NCBI RefSeq assembly: GCF_007954275.1 | Contig: NZ_VOLT01000016.1 | Span: forward strand, 33,439 to 97,438 | Direction of reading: 5' to 3' | Length of the DNA stretch: 64,000 bases | Source of the DNA: Colwellia demingiae | GTDB lineage: Bacteria > Pseudomonadota > Gammaproteobacteria > Enterobacterales > Alteromonadaceae | Shown: positions 55,094-64,000 of the stretch, one piece after another | Position numbering within the stretch: position 1 is the stretch's first letter | Layout of the letters: each line of letters opens with the position of its first letter | Notes under the pieces: generated by a model | Database searches by the model: none | The model's input: only the letters and a program-made list of their open reading frames with translations | What the model was told of the DNA's origin: nothing | Translations under genes and position numbers: made by a program

Positions 55094-57670
55094 ATGCGAT
55101 TAGATCGCTTTACCCAGTCATTTCAAGAATCCATTGCGGATGCGCAATCACTTGCCCTCGGCAAAGATCATCAGTTCATAGAACCCGTTCATTTAATGAT
55201 GGCGTTACTGAATCAAAACGGCAACTCAATTATTGCGCTATTGAAAAGTGCAGGTATTGATGTGCGCTCTTTACGTCAGAAACTTGAAGAAGCTTTAAGT
55301 TCATTAGCACAAGTGCAAGACAGCGCTGGGGATGTACAACTATCAGCAGCCTCTGGTCGAATTTTAAATCTTTGCGATAAGCATGCGCAAAAAATGTCAG
55401 ATAAATTTATTTCCTCAGAGATGTTTTTACTCGCGGTTATCGATGATAAAGGTCCTTTAGGTCAAATCCTCGCTGAATTAGGCGCAAACCAGCAACGGAT
55501 AAAGTCAGCAATCGATCATATACGAGGAGGTCAAAATGTTGACGATCAAAATGCAGAAGACGTCCGCCAAGCCTTAAATAAATATACAGTTGATTTAACA
55601 GAACTTGCAGAGCAAGGAAAACTAGACCCTGTTATCGGCCGAGATGATGAAATTCGTCGGACCTTGCAAGTCTTACAACGACGTACTAAAAATAATCCCG
55701 TTCTAATTGGACAGCCTGGCGTTGGTAAAACGGCAATTGCTGAAGGGTTAGCTCAGCGTATTGTTGATCATGAAGTGCCAGAAGGATTGAAAAATAAGCG
55801 AGTTTTGTCACTGGATATGGGGTCTCTTGTTGCAGGGGCAAAATATCGAGGTGAATTTGAAGAGCGTTTAAAAGCGGTGTTAAATGAACTGTCAAAAGAG
55901 GAAGGGAAAGTCATTCTCTTTATTGATGAACTGCATACTATGGTAGGTGCTGGAAAGTCTGACGGTGCAATGGATGCTGGTAATATGTTAAAACCTGCAT
56001 TAGCTCGTGGTGATTTACATTGTGTGGGTGCTACCACGCTTGATGAATATCGAAAATACATTGAAAAAGATGCAGCACTTGAGCGACGCTTTCAAAAAGT
56101 GCTAATAGAAGAGCCTAGCGTCGAAGATACCATTGCAATATTGCGTGGTTTAAAAGAACGTTATGAACTGCATCATTCGGTAAATATTACCGATCCTGCT
56201 ATTGTAGCAGCAGCAACGTTGTCTCACCGATATATCAGCGATAGACAATTACCAGATAAAGCTATCGATCTGATTGATGAAGCTGCCTCCAGTATTCGTT
56301 TGCAAATGGACTCTAAGCCAGAAGATTTAGATAGACTTGAACGGCGATTAATTCAATTAAAATTGGAGCAAAGGGCGCTAGAAAAAGATGATGATGAAGC
56401 GTCTATCAAGCGCTTGGCAATCATCTCACAGCAAATCACTAATAATCAGCAAAAGTATGATGAATTAGATGAAATCTGGACGACAGAAAAAGCTGCACTT
56501 TATGGCGCTCACACCATAAAAGAAGAACTTGAACAAGCACGTATTGAGCTTGAAGCAGCAAGAAGAACCGGTGATTTAAATCGCATGTCTGAACTACAAT
56601 ACGGAAGATTACCTGAATTAGAAAAGCAGTTAGACTTAGCTAGCCAAGCTGAAATGCAAGAAATGACCTTATTAGCCAATAAAGTTACCGATGTTGAAAT
56701 CGCTGATGTTCTTAGTCGCGCTACCGGTATTCCTGTTGCTAAAATGTTGGAACAAGAACGTGACAAATTATTGCATATGGAAGATTATTTGCACCAAAAT
56801 GTTATTGGTCAACATGAAGCTGTAACCTCAGTATCTAATGCTATTAGGAGATCCCGTGCTGGTTTGAGCGATCCTAATCAGCCAATAGGCTCGTTTTTAT
56901 TTTTAGGCCCAACGGGTGTTGGTAAAACTGAGTTAACTAAAGCACTTGCAGAGTTTTTATTTGACTCACAAGATGCATTAATTCGTGTTGATATGTCAGA
57001 ATTTATGGAAAAACATTCGGTCGCACGCCTAGTAGGAGCACCTCCTGGTTATGTTGGTTATGAAGAGGGCGGTTATCTAACCGAAGCGGTACGTAGAAAA
57101 CCTTACTCAGTAATATTGCTCGATGAAATAGAAAAAGCCCACCCTGATGTCTTTAATATATTATTACAAGTGCTTGATGATGGCAGATTAACAGATGGGC
57201 AAGGCCGAACAGTAGATTTTAAAAATACCGTTATCATCATGACTTCAAATATTGGCTCAGATATTATCCAAGAATTTGCGGGCGATAGTGAGTACACACA
57301 AATGAAAGCGCAAGTAATGAACATATTGGGCCAGCACTTTAAACCTGAGTTTATTAATCGTGTTGATGAGTCGGTAGTATTCCATCCGTTGGTTGCCGAA
57401 CAAATTAAGCAAATTGCAAAAATACAAATTGAAGCGTTAGCAGGTCGATTAATCGAGCAAGAGTTAAATTTAACTATAAGTGAAGAGGCACTTTCACTCA
57501 TTTCTTCTGCGGGGTTTGATCCTATATTCGGAGCAAGGCCATTAAAACGTGCAATTCAGCAAGGTGTTGAAAACCCATTAGCCCAAAAGATACTTGGTAA
57601 TGAATTTACTAAGGGTTGTACAATTGAAGTGAGTGTTGAGGAAGAACAATTAGTTTTTTCTGCTAAATAA
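55094..57670 (+). CDS. clpB: ATP-dependent disaggregase ClpB
   Basis: An 858-residue Hsp100 chaperone that, with DnaK, resolubilises aggregated protein. N-terminal Clp domain (residues ~1-145), first AAA+ module with Walker A GQPGVGKT (~206) and [29 protein letters not shown], the coiled-coil middle domain (~405-530), second AAA+ module with Walker [11 protein letters not shown] (~606), and the sensor/arginine regions [19 protein letters not shown]. Length and architecture are those of full-length ClpB. It has AGGAG upstream. No obvious sigma-32 promoter stood out by eye. It follows pgeF after 135 bp. Confidence 0.97.
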   Translation: MRLDRFTQSFQESIADAQSLALGKDHQFIEPVHLMMALLNQNGNSIIALLKSAGIDVRSLRQKLEEALSSLAQVQDSAGDVQLSAASGRILNLCDKHAQKMSDKFISSEMFLLAVIDDKGPLGQILAELGANQQRIKSAIDHIRGGQNVDDQNAEDVRQALNKYTVDLTELAEQGKLDPVIGRDDEIRRTLQVLQRRTKNNPVLIGQPGVGKTAIAEGLAQRIVDHEVPEGLKNKRVLSLDMGSLVAGAKYRGEFEERLKAVLNELSKEEGKVILFIDELHTMVGAGKSDGAMDAGNMLKPALARGDLHCVGATTLDEYRKYIEKDAALERRFQKVLIEEPSVEDTIAILRGLKERYELHHSVNITDPAIVAAATLSHRYISDRQLPDKAIDLIDEAASSIRLQMDSKPEDLDRLERRLIQLKLEQRALEKDDDEASIKRLAIISQQITNNQQKYDELDEIWTTEKAALYGAHTIKEELEQARIELEAARRTGDLNRMSELQYGRLPELEKQLDLASQAEMQEMTLLANKVTDVEIADVLSRATGIPVAKMLEQERDKLLHMEDYLHQNVIGQHEAVTSVSNAIRRSRAGLSDPNQPIGSFLFLGPTGVGKTELTKALAEFLFDSQDALIRVDMSEFMEKHSVARLVGAPPGYVGYEEGGYLTEAVRRKPYSVILLDEIEKAHPDVFNILLQVLDDGRLTDGQGRTVDFKNTVIIMTSNIGSDIIQEFAGDSEYTQMKAQVMNILGQHFKPEFINRVDESVVFHPLVAEQIKQIAKIQIEALAGRLIEQELNLTISEEALSLISSAGFDPIFGARPLKRAIQQGVENPLAQKILGNEFTKGCTIEVSVEEEQLVFSAK

Positions 57671-57711
57671 CCTTATTGATAGTTTGGATAATAAGGTTAA
57701 TAGTACTGTTA

Positions 57712-57743
57712 CTTAGTCCTACTGTATTGTCAGTAGGGCTAAG
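57712..57743 (+). terminator. Hairpin after clpB
   Basis: CTTAGTCCTACTG (57712-57724) and CAGTAGGGCTAAG (57731-57743) form a 13-bp stem with one G-U pair around TATTGT; TTAATTT follows. A second weaker hairpin (AACCTTATT / AATAAGGTT, 57669-57698) precedes it. Confidence 0.7.
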
Positions 57744-57756
57744 TTAATTTAGTCTT

Positions 57757-58242
57757 TTACTTATCACAGTAAAGATTTTCGTGGTTTTTACTTAATGCCA
57801 TCTTTTCTGCTTTTTCGGGAGTGGTTAATGGACGACTGCCTATAGTTCCATCACTCTTCTCTTCATTAATATGTATATCATTCAAAGAATTTAACATTTT
57901 AATATTAAGCCGCGCTGCTTTACAGTTTTTCTCAAATGTAGCTTTATTTTTAGCGATAACATCATCTTGCTGCTTTTCTTGAACTGCAACTTTCTGTGCC
58001 ACTTTATCTTCTTCAGCAATCATTTCTCTTTCAGTTTTAGATAATGCCTTATAAGATGAAATAGTACTAAATTCTCTATATTCATCACCTTTTGGGAGGT
58101 TTTGGCTAAAATGCACTATGTTGTTTTTATCAACCCAACGATAAATGGCTATTTCTTTTGCATTTACAAAGTTAACAACTGATGAGGTGAGTAGCGCACC
58201 TACTAAGCATACTGCAGTAAAAGATAATGTTTTTATTTTCAT
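57757..58242 (-). CDS. Exported DUF4124-domain protein
   Basis: A 161-residue exported protein with a signal peptide (TAVCLVGALLTSSVVNFVNA). After it comes the short DUF4124 motif IYRWVDKNNIVHFSQNLPKGDEY, the pattern of a small, mostly beta-stranded domain found in many marine proteobacterial periplasmic proteins. The rest is charged and helical (ALSKTEREMIAEEDKVAQKVAVQEKQQDDVIAKNKATF) with cysteines at KNCKAA and in the C-terminal YCDK. Function unknown. Convergent with clpB. Confidence 0.75.
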   Translation of the reverse strand: MKIKTLSFTAVCLVGALLTSSVVNFVNAKEIAIYRWVDKNNIVHFSQNLPKGDEYREFSTISSYKALSKTEREMIAEEDKVAQKVAVQEKQQDDVIAKNKATFEKNCKAARLNIKMLNSLNDIHINEEKSDGTIGSRPLTTPEKAEKMALSKNHENLYCDK

Positions 58243-58631
58243 AGAAAAACCTTATTGATAACGTATAGGTAATAGTAAAACGAATACTTAGCTCATATAT
58301 CGAGCAAATTTGGCTGTAATTAGTATAGCCCTATTTTTATGCTCATAAGCTAGCAAATTATTAATATAATAACAAATACTTAATATTACTGGCTTATTTA
58401 GTAAAGTGTCAACTTTTTTTACACTCCTATCTGTGTATGTTAAATAAATGTAATTTTATTGTTTATTTGGTGGTAAGTTACTGTAATTAAGGGTTATGTT
58501 TATTTGGGCGTGATTATTGCTTTATACAATGCAATGTCGGCAAAGACTTATAAAGTCGTTGATTACTTTTTAAGTGATGCCGCTATTATTACAATAAAAA
58601 TAAAACAGCCATATTATAAATAGGAAATAAC
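58243..58631. other. Intergenic region between the DUF4124 and PEP-CTERM genes
   Basis: A 389-bp AT-rich region between divergent genes. It holds the sigma-54-like promoter noted separately, and a short inverted repeat AGTGT / ACACT about 80 bp upstream of that (near 58405-58425) that could be part of an activator site. Confidence 0.4.
58507..58520 (+). promoter_or_regulatory. Candidate sigma-54 (RpoN) promoter for the PEP-CTERM gene
   Basis: GG at 58507-58508 and GC at 58519-58520 have the required 10-bp spacing, with GGC at the -24 element and TTGCT at the -12 element. It lies about 110 bp before the PEP-CTERM start codon. PEP-CTERM target genes are often RpoN/PrsR-dependent, which supports it. 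The match is by eye only. Confidence 0.4.
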
Positions 58632-59147
58632 ATGTTAAATAAATTAGTTTTAAACGCATTATTGTCGTTATCTTTAGCCTTTAGTTTTGCTGGTGCTGCT
58701 AATGCAACATTAATTAGCCAAGATATTCTTGATAATGGTGCAGTAATTGGTAATGTCACTATAGATACTGACGATTCTTTTGTATGGGATGCAATTGAAG
58801 GAATATCAATTGTACAAGATTTTACAGATTTTCAAATTTATGGATATGATTTAACTGCTTATACTTTTGACTTCTTGTCTTTTGATGCTACTTACTTTCA
58901 TGATGATTTAGCAGTAGGTTTAGATACTTTAAACTTTGAGCTTACTGAACAGTTTGGTTTTTTTGCTTGGGCAGGAGATATATTTAGTGGATTCAATGAC
59001 AATGTTCTTACCATATCTGACAATAGCGGTGTTTTTATTTACTCTGAGCAGATTTCTTTAGGTAATGTTACAGTACCTACTCCAGCTACGTTAGTATTGT
59101 TTTTAACTGCTCTTACTGGTTTAGCGGCACGTCGTAAAAACAGCTAA
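58632..59147 (+). CDS. PEP-CTERM sorting-domain protein
   Basis: A 171-residue exported protein. N-terminal signal peptide (NALLSLSLAFSFAGAANA), a beta-rich body of acidic, Phe/Asp-rich strands (FTDFQIYGYDLTAYTFDFLSFDATYFHDDL), and the C-terminal PEP-CTERM-type signal VPTPATL followed by a hydrophobic helix (VLFLTALTGLA) and a basic tail ARRKNS. Such proteins are handled by exosortase (EpsH/XrtA) in exopolysaccharide-producing proteobacteria and end up on the cell surface or in the matrix. The exosortase is not in this window. A sigma-54-like promoter sits upstream. Confidence 0.85.
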   Translation: MLNKLVLNALLSLSLAFSFAGAANATLISQDILDNGAVIGNVTIDTDDSFVWDAIEGISIVQDFTDFQIYGYDLTAYTFDFLSFDATYFHDDLAVGLDTLNFELTEQFGFFAWAGDIFSGFNDNVLTISDNSGVFIYSEQISLGNVTVPTPATLVLFLTALTGLAARRKNS

Positions 59148-59211
59148 TTTCAAACTCTTATTTTTTAATAGTTTCTCGTATTAATTGGTGAGCTATTAAA
59201 ATAAGACGAAG

Positions 59212-59238
59212 AGGCTTTACTTAGGTAAGGCCTTTTTT
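59212..59238 (+). terminator. Terminator of the PEP-CTERM gene
   Basis: AGGCTTTAC (59212-59220), TTAG loop, GTAAGGCCT (59225-59233) with one G-U pair, then Ts. Confidence 0.8.
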
Positions 59239-59835
59239 ATGTCTATTATAACTTTTTAAAAGAAAGTATAAGGGATCAAGTTTAGCTACCCTCCTTTTAG
59301 TATTTATTAATTCCCTCCGACTAAATAACAAAAGCTACCTTTACTAGCGTCAAAACTAATCTCTGTAGCAATTATGATATTTGTACTTTGGATCAGTTAT
59401 CTTGCTTTAATTCTCAGCCTTATCTTTGAGTAACTATTTAAAGACGGATACTCACATAAATATTGTCGATCGGGTTAATAGCTCAGGGCAATTCTAATTA
59501 GTCCTTACTAAACCTGAACATAACATATGTTAATTGACACCATTGAATATATTTACCATTACTTATTTTTGATTTAATACCAAGGAATTTTAATTTACTT
59601 CTACATAGCTTAATTTAGGAATAAACTGAAACTAGGAAATACAAAGGGTAGTGTACTGCTATAAGTACATGTTATTTACTGAGTTGATAAAGGTATTACT
59701 GATTGATTAAAACCCTTCGCTAAGTTGTTTTAATATGTCGTAGCTTAACTAGCTAATTAAAATTGGAGTGGGGCTGAGGAGAGACGTTGAATAATAACTA
59801 AATATGAATCAGTTCCATTGATTAAAGGACAATAA
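59239..59835. other. Intergenic region with no recognised feature
   Basis: About 600 bp of AT-rich sequence between the convergent PEP-CTERM and protease genes. No credible gene; nothing resembling the two repeat families found elsewhere in the window. Confidence 0.4.
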
Positions 59836-59867
59836 AAAGCCCGCTTAAATTATGCTAAGCGGGCTTT
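59836..59867 (-). terminator. Rho-independent terminator of the protease gene
   Basis: AAAGCCCGCTTA (59836-59847) and TAAGCGGGCTTT (59856-59867), perfect 12-bp stem; on the minus strand it is followed by TTTATTG. Confidence 0.9.
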
Positions 59868-59923
59868 AATTCTATTATGTGACTAACAACATAACGTATT
59901 TTTAGTATGACATGATTTTAATA

Positions 59924-62900
59924 CTAGTTCTTTAATTCTAGTACAGTAGTTCCTTCAGCTTCACCTTCACCATTAAAGTAAGTTACCGCACCCATATATG
60001 TAGTGCCTGTAGGTAAACCTCTTGTCAGAATTGTGGTGTAGTTAAAACGACCTTTAATTGCTCTACGGCTTGAAATTACACGAGTAGTCTTCTCAGCCTG
60101 ATCTGCAATCCAACCTACCATAGTATAATCAGTCTCTGTAGCATCACCGGTTGAGTAACCGTGGATCATAGTTACATAAACGTCACCAACATCAACATCT
60201 GCACGTGGTTCAGGGTTTGTTAGTACAACATCTTCGTTTGAACCACCGTTTAATGAGTTAGCCACTTGTGCACAACTCCATTTATCACATCGGTAAACGT
60301 ATAAATCAAGGTCGCTACCTTCTTCTGTGACTAAAGCGTCAGATAAGCTAAAGCGTGCTACTTGTGTTCCTTCTGGAATATGGAACAAGTGGTAATTAGT
60401 ACCAGCACCTAAGAATTCAAACTCTTGTGCAGGATCAGCTTCAACAGTACCCGCTGTTCCAAATGGAGCAACTAAACCAGCATGTTCAATACTTGTTCTT
60501 CCAGAATAAAGCATTTTAACAGGGAAGCGGAAACGTCCACGGTTAAGGTCACCAGCGATTAGTTCAGGTACTTCAATTTGAACGCTTGGTATCGCTTTAA
60601 TAGCTAGAGGTAAACGTACTGAATGACCAGCGCCGTCTGTCCAAGTAATAGCGCCAAACTTCCACGCTTCGATTTCAGTCGTATCAGTTTGACTAACCGT
60701 AATTGCAAAGCTCGCTTTTCCACCTTCAGCAGCAACATCTAATGTTGAAACTTCAGTTTCATCGCCGTTAGCATCAAAAGTTTGAACACTAATGTCAAAA
60801 CCAGCTGGAGCTTCAACTGTTGCAGTGTAAGATGAAGCAACTGGCGTAGCATTAGAAACAGTTCTAAAGATCGTTTCAGGATCTAGCAACTCAGCTATAG
60901 CAATTGAAGCTAGGTTTAATTGACTAGCATCAGTACTGAAACCAGTGCTTGTTAAGTCAGCACAAGATGTGTCGTAACCAGAAACAAAAGCTTCTTTGTC
61001 TTGACCACAAAGGAATGCTAAATAATCAGCAAGATTAGTATCAAACAATAAACCTGGATCTAAAGCAGAAACAGGAGCTACATGACCAGAACCAAAGTCA
61101 TATGGGTCTGCTTGTGTAGTACCATCTTCTTTAGTTAAGTTTTGACGAGCTGTTGTCATCATTGCTGATTTAATTTGTGCTGGTGACCATGAACTGTTTG
61201 ATTCTTTAAACAGTGCAGCTAAACCGGCAATGTGTGGGCTAGACATTGAAGTACCTTGTAGATACTTGAATGTCTCACCTTGAGTACCGAACATTGGTGC
61301 AGAAGTTGTTGCCGCCAAAATTTTAACACCAGGAGCGGTAATATCAGGTTTGATAATATCGTAAGTATTTAAGTTTGGACCACGTGAAGAGAAATCAGCC
61401 ATGGTATTGCCAACTTCTACCGCTTCACCCGCGGCTGTATTATCAGTAAATGCAACCGATGTACTTCCATCTTCAATACTTGCAGTTAACGATTGGCCAT
61501 CAGCAAAAGAAATCATTGAACCAGTAATAATTACTGCAGGATCAGTACCGCCCATAGAAAATGGAGAAGTACCTTCTGTAGTATAAATAACAACACCTAC
61601 CGCACCTGCATTTTGTGCATTGAGAAACTTCTCAGTAAAAGCACAAGAGCCACGAGCAATAAGAGCAATTTTCCCGGCTAAATCATCGCCGTTAGTCAAT
61701 GGGGCATCATTACATGCTTGTACTGGTTCTGCTAAAGCAAGTTCAGCTGAAAGACCTACTGTTGCTGGAGAAAATCCAGAAGGTACTGATAAGATTGAAG
61801 TGCCAGCTAAAGAACCTGTAGTAATATCAAGCGCTTTACCAACAATAGCTGAAGTACCATTATAAGTAGATGCTGCTACACTTGTCACCCAAGGAGCTGG
61901 AGTACCGACAGTTTCTTTATCAGGACCATCATTACCAGCAGAAACAGCAACAAATACACCTGCAGCCGTTGCATTTAACATTGCTGCAGTAGCAGGTACT
62001 GTTAAATCTGTTCTGCTACCACCAATAGAATAGTTGATTACATCAACACCATCAGTAACCGCAGCGTCGATTGCTGCCATAGTATCGCCACCGAAACAAC
62101 CCGCTTCATCACCGCCTTCAGGGTTTTTATAATCGCTGTTCCAACAAACTTTATAAGCAGCAATACGTGCACGTGGCGCCATGCCTGAAACTGTACCTAC
62201 CGGCGTACCAGAAAGCATAGCGGCTACATTTTCATTACCACCCGCTGTACTTGCAGTATGACTACCGTGACCATCAGCATCGCGAGGAGAATCAAATTCA
62301 CCTAGGTCATATTGAATATCATATTGGCTACTAAAGCTTGAATCAAAATATTTTGCGCCAATTAATTTGTTATTACAGGCAAACTCTTCATCAGTCCCTG
62401 TATCACATGCACCTAACCAACCTAAGTCTGCAGGGTCTGAATAAGAACCATCGTCAGCAAAACTAGGGTTTTCAGGCCAAACACCTGTATCTATAACACC
62501 GATAATGACGCCTTCACCTTTGATGTTCATGGCGTGTTGACCACCAGCACCTGTTAAACCAAGAAATTCAGGAGTATTTGCAGTGTTAACTACTTCCAAT
62601 CTATCTTCATATACACCGATAACATCAGGGTGAGATTCTAACTGAGCTTTTTGCTTTGCATTTAACTTGGCTGTGAAACCATTATAAGTATGCTTGAAAG
62701 AATGCAAAATATTGATTGAATCAATAGAGCTAGCCACTTGCTTTTGCTTATTCTCAAGTGCTTTAGTATAAGCCTTCATTGCAGGAGTATGAGCGTTATA
62801 ACGATTACCTGTATTGGCAACTAATTGGTTGGTAGGTAAAAGCTCACCAATATCTTGAGCTTGAGCAATTGCAGTCTTACCTTTAAGTTGAACAATATAG

Positions 62901-63052
62901 CCTGTTGCTTTTTGTTTAGTATTAACTTCACTTCCCACTGACTTGAATTTACTGATATCACCTGATACTTCGTTGGCAACAACAGTTGTGCTAGCGGTAG
63001 CTGTGATTGCTAAAGTAATCAGGCTCCCTACTAAGGATTTCTTAAAATGCAT
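59924..63052 (-). CDS. Secreted subtilisin-like serine protease (S8) with PA domain
   Basis: A 1042-residue exported protease. Signal peptide MHFKKSLVGSLITLAITATASTTVVA, an I9-type propeptide (residues ~50-155, TGYIVQLKGK...), and the S8 catalytic domain with Asp188 (IGVIDTGVWPEN), His262 (DGHGSHTAS) and Ser near 602 (GTSMSSPHIAGLAAL). A PA domain (about residues 430-510, NGDDLAGKIALIARGSCAFTEKFLNAQNAGAVGVVIYT) is inserted between the catalytic His and Ser. The C-terminal ~380 residues are beta-rich domains of Fn3/PPC-like appearance. It should be an extracellular or cell-surface endopeptidase. Its 5' region is AT-rich and a 27-bp palindrome lies ~200 bp upstream. Confidence 0.93.
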   Translation of the reverse strand: MHFKKSLVGSLITLAITATASTTVVANEVSGDISKFKSVGSEVNTKQKATGYIVQLKGKTAIAQAQDIGELLPTNQLVANTGNRYNAHTPAMKAYTKALENKQKQVASSIDSINILHSFKHTYNGFTAKLNAKQKAQLESHPDVIGVYEDRLEVVNTANTPEFLGLTGAGGQHAMNIKGEGVIIGVIDTGVWPENPSFADDGSYSDPADLGWLGACDTGTDEEFACNNKLIGAKYFDSSFSSQYDIQYDLGEFDSPRDADGHGSHTASTAGGNENVAAMLSGTPVGTVSGMAPRARIAAYKVCWNSDYKNPEGGDEAGCFGGDTMAAIDAAVTDGVDVINYSIGGSRTDLTVPATAAMLNATAAGVFVAVSAGNDGPDKETVGTPAPWVTSVAASTYNGTSAIVGKALDITTGSLAGTSILSVPSGFSPATVGLSAELALAEPVQACNDAPLTNGDDLAGKIALIARGSCAFTEKFLNAQNAGAVGVVIYTTEGTSPFSMGGTDPAVIITGSMISFADGQSLTASIEDGSTSVAFTDNTAAGEAVEVGNTMADFSSRGPNLNTYDIIKPDITAPGVKILAATTSAPMFGTQGETFKYLQGTSMSSPHIAGLAALFKESNSSWSPAQIKSAMMTTARQNLTKEDGTTQADPYDFGSGHVAPVSALDPGLLFDTNLADYLAFLCGQDKEAFVSGYDTSCADLTSTGFSTDASQLNLASIAIAELLDPETIFRTVSNATPVASSYTATVEAPAGFDISVQTFDANGDETEVSTLDVAAEGGKASFAITVSQTDTTEIEAWKFGAITWTDGAGHSVRLPLAIKAIPSVQIEVPELIAGDLNRGRFRFPVKMLYSGRTSIEHAGLVAPFGTAGTVEADPAQEFEFLGAGTNYHLFHIPEGTQVARFSLSDALVTEEGSDLDLYVYRCDKWSCAQVANSLNGGSNEDVVLTNPEPRADVDVGDVYVTMIHGYSTGDATETDYTMVGWIADQAEKTTRVISSRRAIKGRFNYTTILTRGLPTGTTYMGAVTYFNGEGEAEGTTVLELKN

Positions 63053-63250
63053 GTTTATCTCCGTTTTATTATTATGTCGTCGCTGTGCATATTTATTACA
63101 CTTTCTTTATTGTCATTGATAAAGCGTCAATGAAAAATAGCGAGTAGTTATTACAAGCAATAATAATGCCTTTGTTGCAAAAGTGTTAACATTCGAGCTG
63201 TGTAGCCGTTTTTATAAGATTTTCAAGACCTTTTAGTTAATAAAATTGTA

Positions 63251-63277
63251 AATTATGTAAAATTATTTTACATAATT
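63251..63277. promoter_or_regulatory. Perfect 27-bp palindrome upstream of the protease gene
   Basis: AATTATGTAAAA (63251-63262) and TTTTACATAATT (63266-63277) are exact complements around TTA. It lies about 200 bp upstream of the protease start and about 390 bp from the rRNA promoter. It looks like a dimeric regulator operator. No cognate regulator is adjacent. Confidence 0.55.
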
Positions 63278-63665
63278 AGTAGGAGTAATCTGTAAATATA
63301 ATTACTACAGTTACTTTAATTGATAATTAAAAAATAAAATAAGACTTATCTTATTGTATTTGTTGGTTTTGATTTTAATTGGTGATGTTGTTGGTGAATG
63401 TTAATGTATTGTAAAGAAACCTGACATATTCACCAGTATGAGAAAACGTCGATGCAATTGCTTTTTTATTGTGCAAACAAACCTTAAAATGAAATTAGTG
63501 CTTGTGCTACACCAAGAACTCTTTACAATGCGCTCCAGTTCCAAGGGGTTCACACAAAATGAATCATCAAAGAACTGTTTTGATACGTTATCTACCCGCT
63601 TTAGCGAGAAATAACGTAAGTTAACATCAAGTTTTAAACGTTTTTAAAATAGTTTAAAATAAACG

Positions 63666-63693
63666 TTGACATTAAAGCTCGGAAGCGTATTAT
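63666..63693 (+). promoter_or_regulatory. rRNA operon promoter P1
   Basis: A consensus -35 TTGACA (63666-63671) and TATTAT -10 (63688-63693) separated by 16 bp, preceded by an A/T-rich UP-element-like tract (63635-63660), and followed by a GC-containing discriminator. This is the structure of a strong, stringently regulated ribosomal RNA promoter. Confidence 0.85.
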
Positions 63694-63771
63694 ACGCATC
63701 CAGTTCGAGGCAATAGCAACGAACAACGCTGCTTAGGTAGCTCAGGTGTAGAGCGAATGTGACTCTCATCT

Positions 63772-63801
63772 ACGTTTCAATCGAAACGTTTTCTTTAACA
63801 A
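63772..63801 (+). promoter_or_regulatory. rRNA antitermination boxB-like hairpin and boxA
   Basis: ACGTTTC (63772-63778) pairs with GAAACGT (63783-63789) to give a 7-bp stem with AATC loop (boxB-like), immediately followed by TTCTTTAACA (63791-63800), a close match to the boxA core of gammaproteobacterial rrn leaders. Confidence 0.75.
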
Positions 63802-63955
63802 TTAGTTATCATGCAATTTGTGTGAGCACTCACATTAATGTTGTTTTACATAGTTTTCCTTTCGGGGAGAACAAAAAAAACGCTTAATGAATGATGTTCA
63901 TGCAAATAAATATAGTTACGTATCTTTAGTTAGATGGGTAGCGACTATGTAATGC

Positions 63956-63977
63956 GATATCAACTTCGGTTGGTATC
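63956..63977 (+). other. UUCG-tetraloop hairpin in the rRNA leader
   Basis: GATATCAAC (63956-63964), TTCG, GTTGGTATC (63969-63977): a 9-bp stem with one G-U pair. Probably part of the folded leader before 16S processing. Confidence 0.7.
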
Positions 63978-64000
63978 ACGACAGAATTCATTGAGCAGTA

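Larger units (their letters stand above)
63694..64000 (+). other. Leader of the ribosomal RNA operon (16S gene lies beyond the window)
   Basis: A long structured, non-coding transcript leader with boxB-like and boxA elements (63772-63801), a TGTGAG/CTCACA palindrome (63821-63834), and a UUCG-capped hairpin near the end. The mature 16S 5' end is not reached. Confidence 0.8.

Noticed and set aside
57103..57501. 132-codon open frame antisense to clpB
   Set aside because: Lies wholly inside the conserved second AAA+ module of clpB; no own promoter or ribosome-binding site.
63694..64000. 16S rRNA gene in the window
   Set aside because: Only the promoter and leader are present; the conserved start of mature 16S does not occur before the window ends.

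Overview
The window looks like chromosomal DNA of a cold-marine gammaproteobacterium of the Alteromonadales, most likely Colwellia or a close relative. This is judged from the AT-rich base composition, protein flavour, gene order and short interspersed repeats, not from a database search. Coding density is normal and there is no prophage, IS transposase, CRISPR array or tRNA.

Layout. 0-5 kb: the end of a PbpC-like penicillin-binding protein, an AlkC-type DNA glycosylase, a kelch protein, two small conserved proteins and a prolyl iminopeptidase. 5-10.4 kb: acetyl-CoA synthetase (acs) and the aromatic pair aroF-tyrA, which are separated by a 310-bp transposon-like repeat. 10.6-12.1 kb: two exported proteins, one an M15 peptidase. 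12.2-16.4 kb: a TetR-family regulator with a perfect 31-bp palindrome at its promoter. Going left from it are a membrane-anchored unknown and a di-iron fatty-acid hydroxylase. Going right are up to three very small membrane proteins and a B12-binding radical SAM enzyme. This is the best candidate for an undescribed system, probably one that modifies a membrane lipid. 16.5-20.1 kb: a LysR regulator divergent from an AhpD-like protein and a PNPOx/FAD/ferredoxin fusion. 20.4-24.8 kb: an outer-membrane porin, then paiB and a GNAT gene divergent from a MocR regulator. 25.1-31.9 kb: a phosphate-scavenging island with two tandem alkaline phosphatases and a PhoD-like phosphatase, and an unusually long phased array of PhoB-box-like heptamers. 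31.9-42 kb: cytochrome b561, two chemoreceptors, an unknown anchored protein and an RND efflux pair. 43-48.6 kb: three consecutive c-di-GMP genes. 48.7-51.7 kb: a CHMI-like tautomerase, an RRM protein, a pilin-like protein, nadE and glnB. 52-57.7 kb: bamD, rluD, pgeF and clpB. 57.8-63 kb: a DUF4124 protein, a PEP-CTERM protein and a large subtilisin-like protease. 63.6-64 kb: promoter and leader of a ribosomal RNA operon whose 16S gene starts beyond the window.

The order bamD / rluD-pgeF-clpB / rrn, with aroF-tyrA nearby, resembles the arrangement in E. coli. The genes between tyrA and bamD and between clpB and rrn therefore look like lineage-specific additions. Two families of short terminal-inverted-repeat elements (MITE-like) occur here: three full copies, one half copy and one solo terminus of the first, and two 164-bp copies of the second. 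Several abut or supply stop codons and ribosome-binding sites of genes. The functional picture is of a free-living cold-water heterotroph with acetate assimilation, phosphate scavenging, chemotaxis, c-di-GMP signalling and secreted proteolysis.
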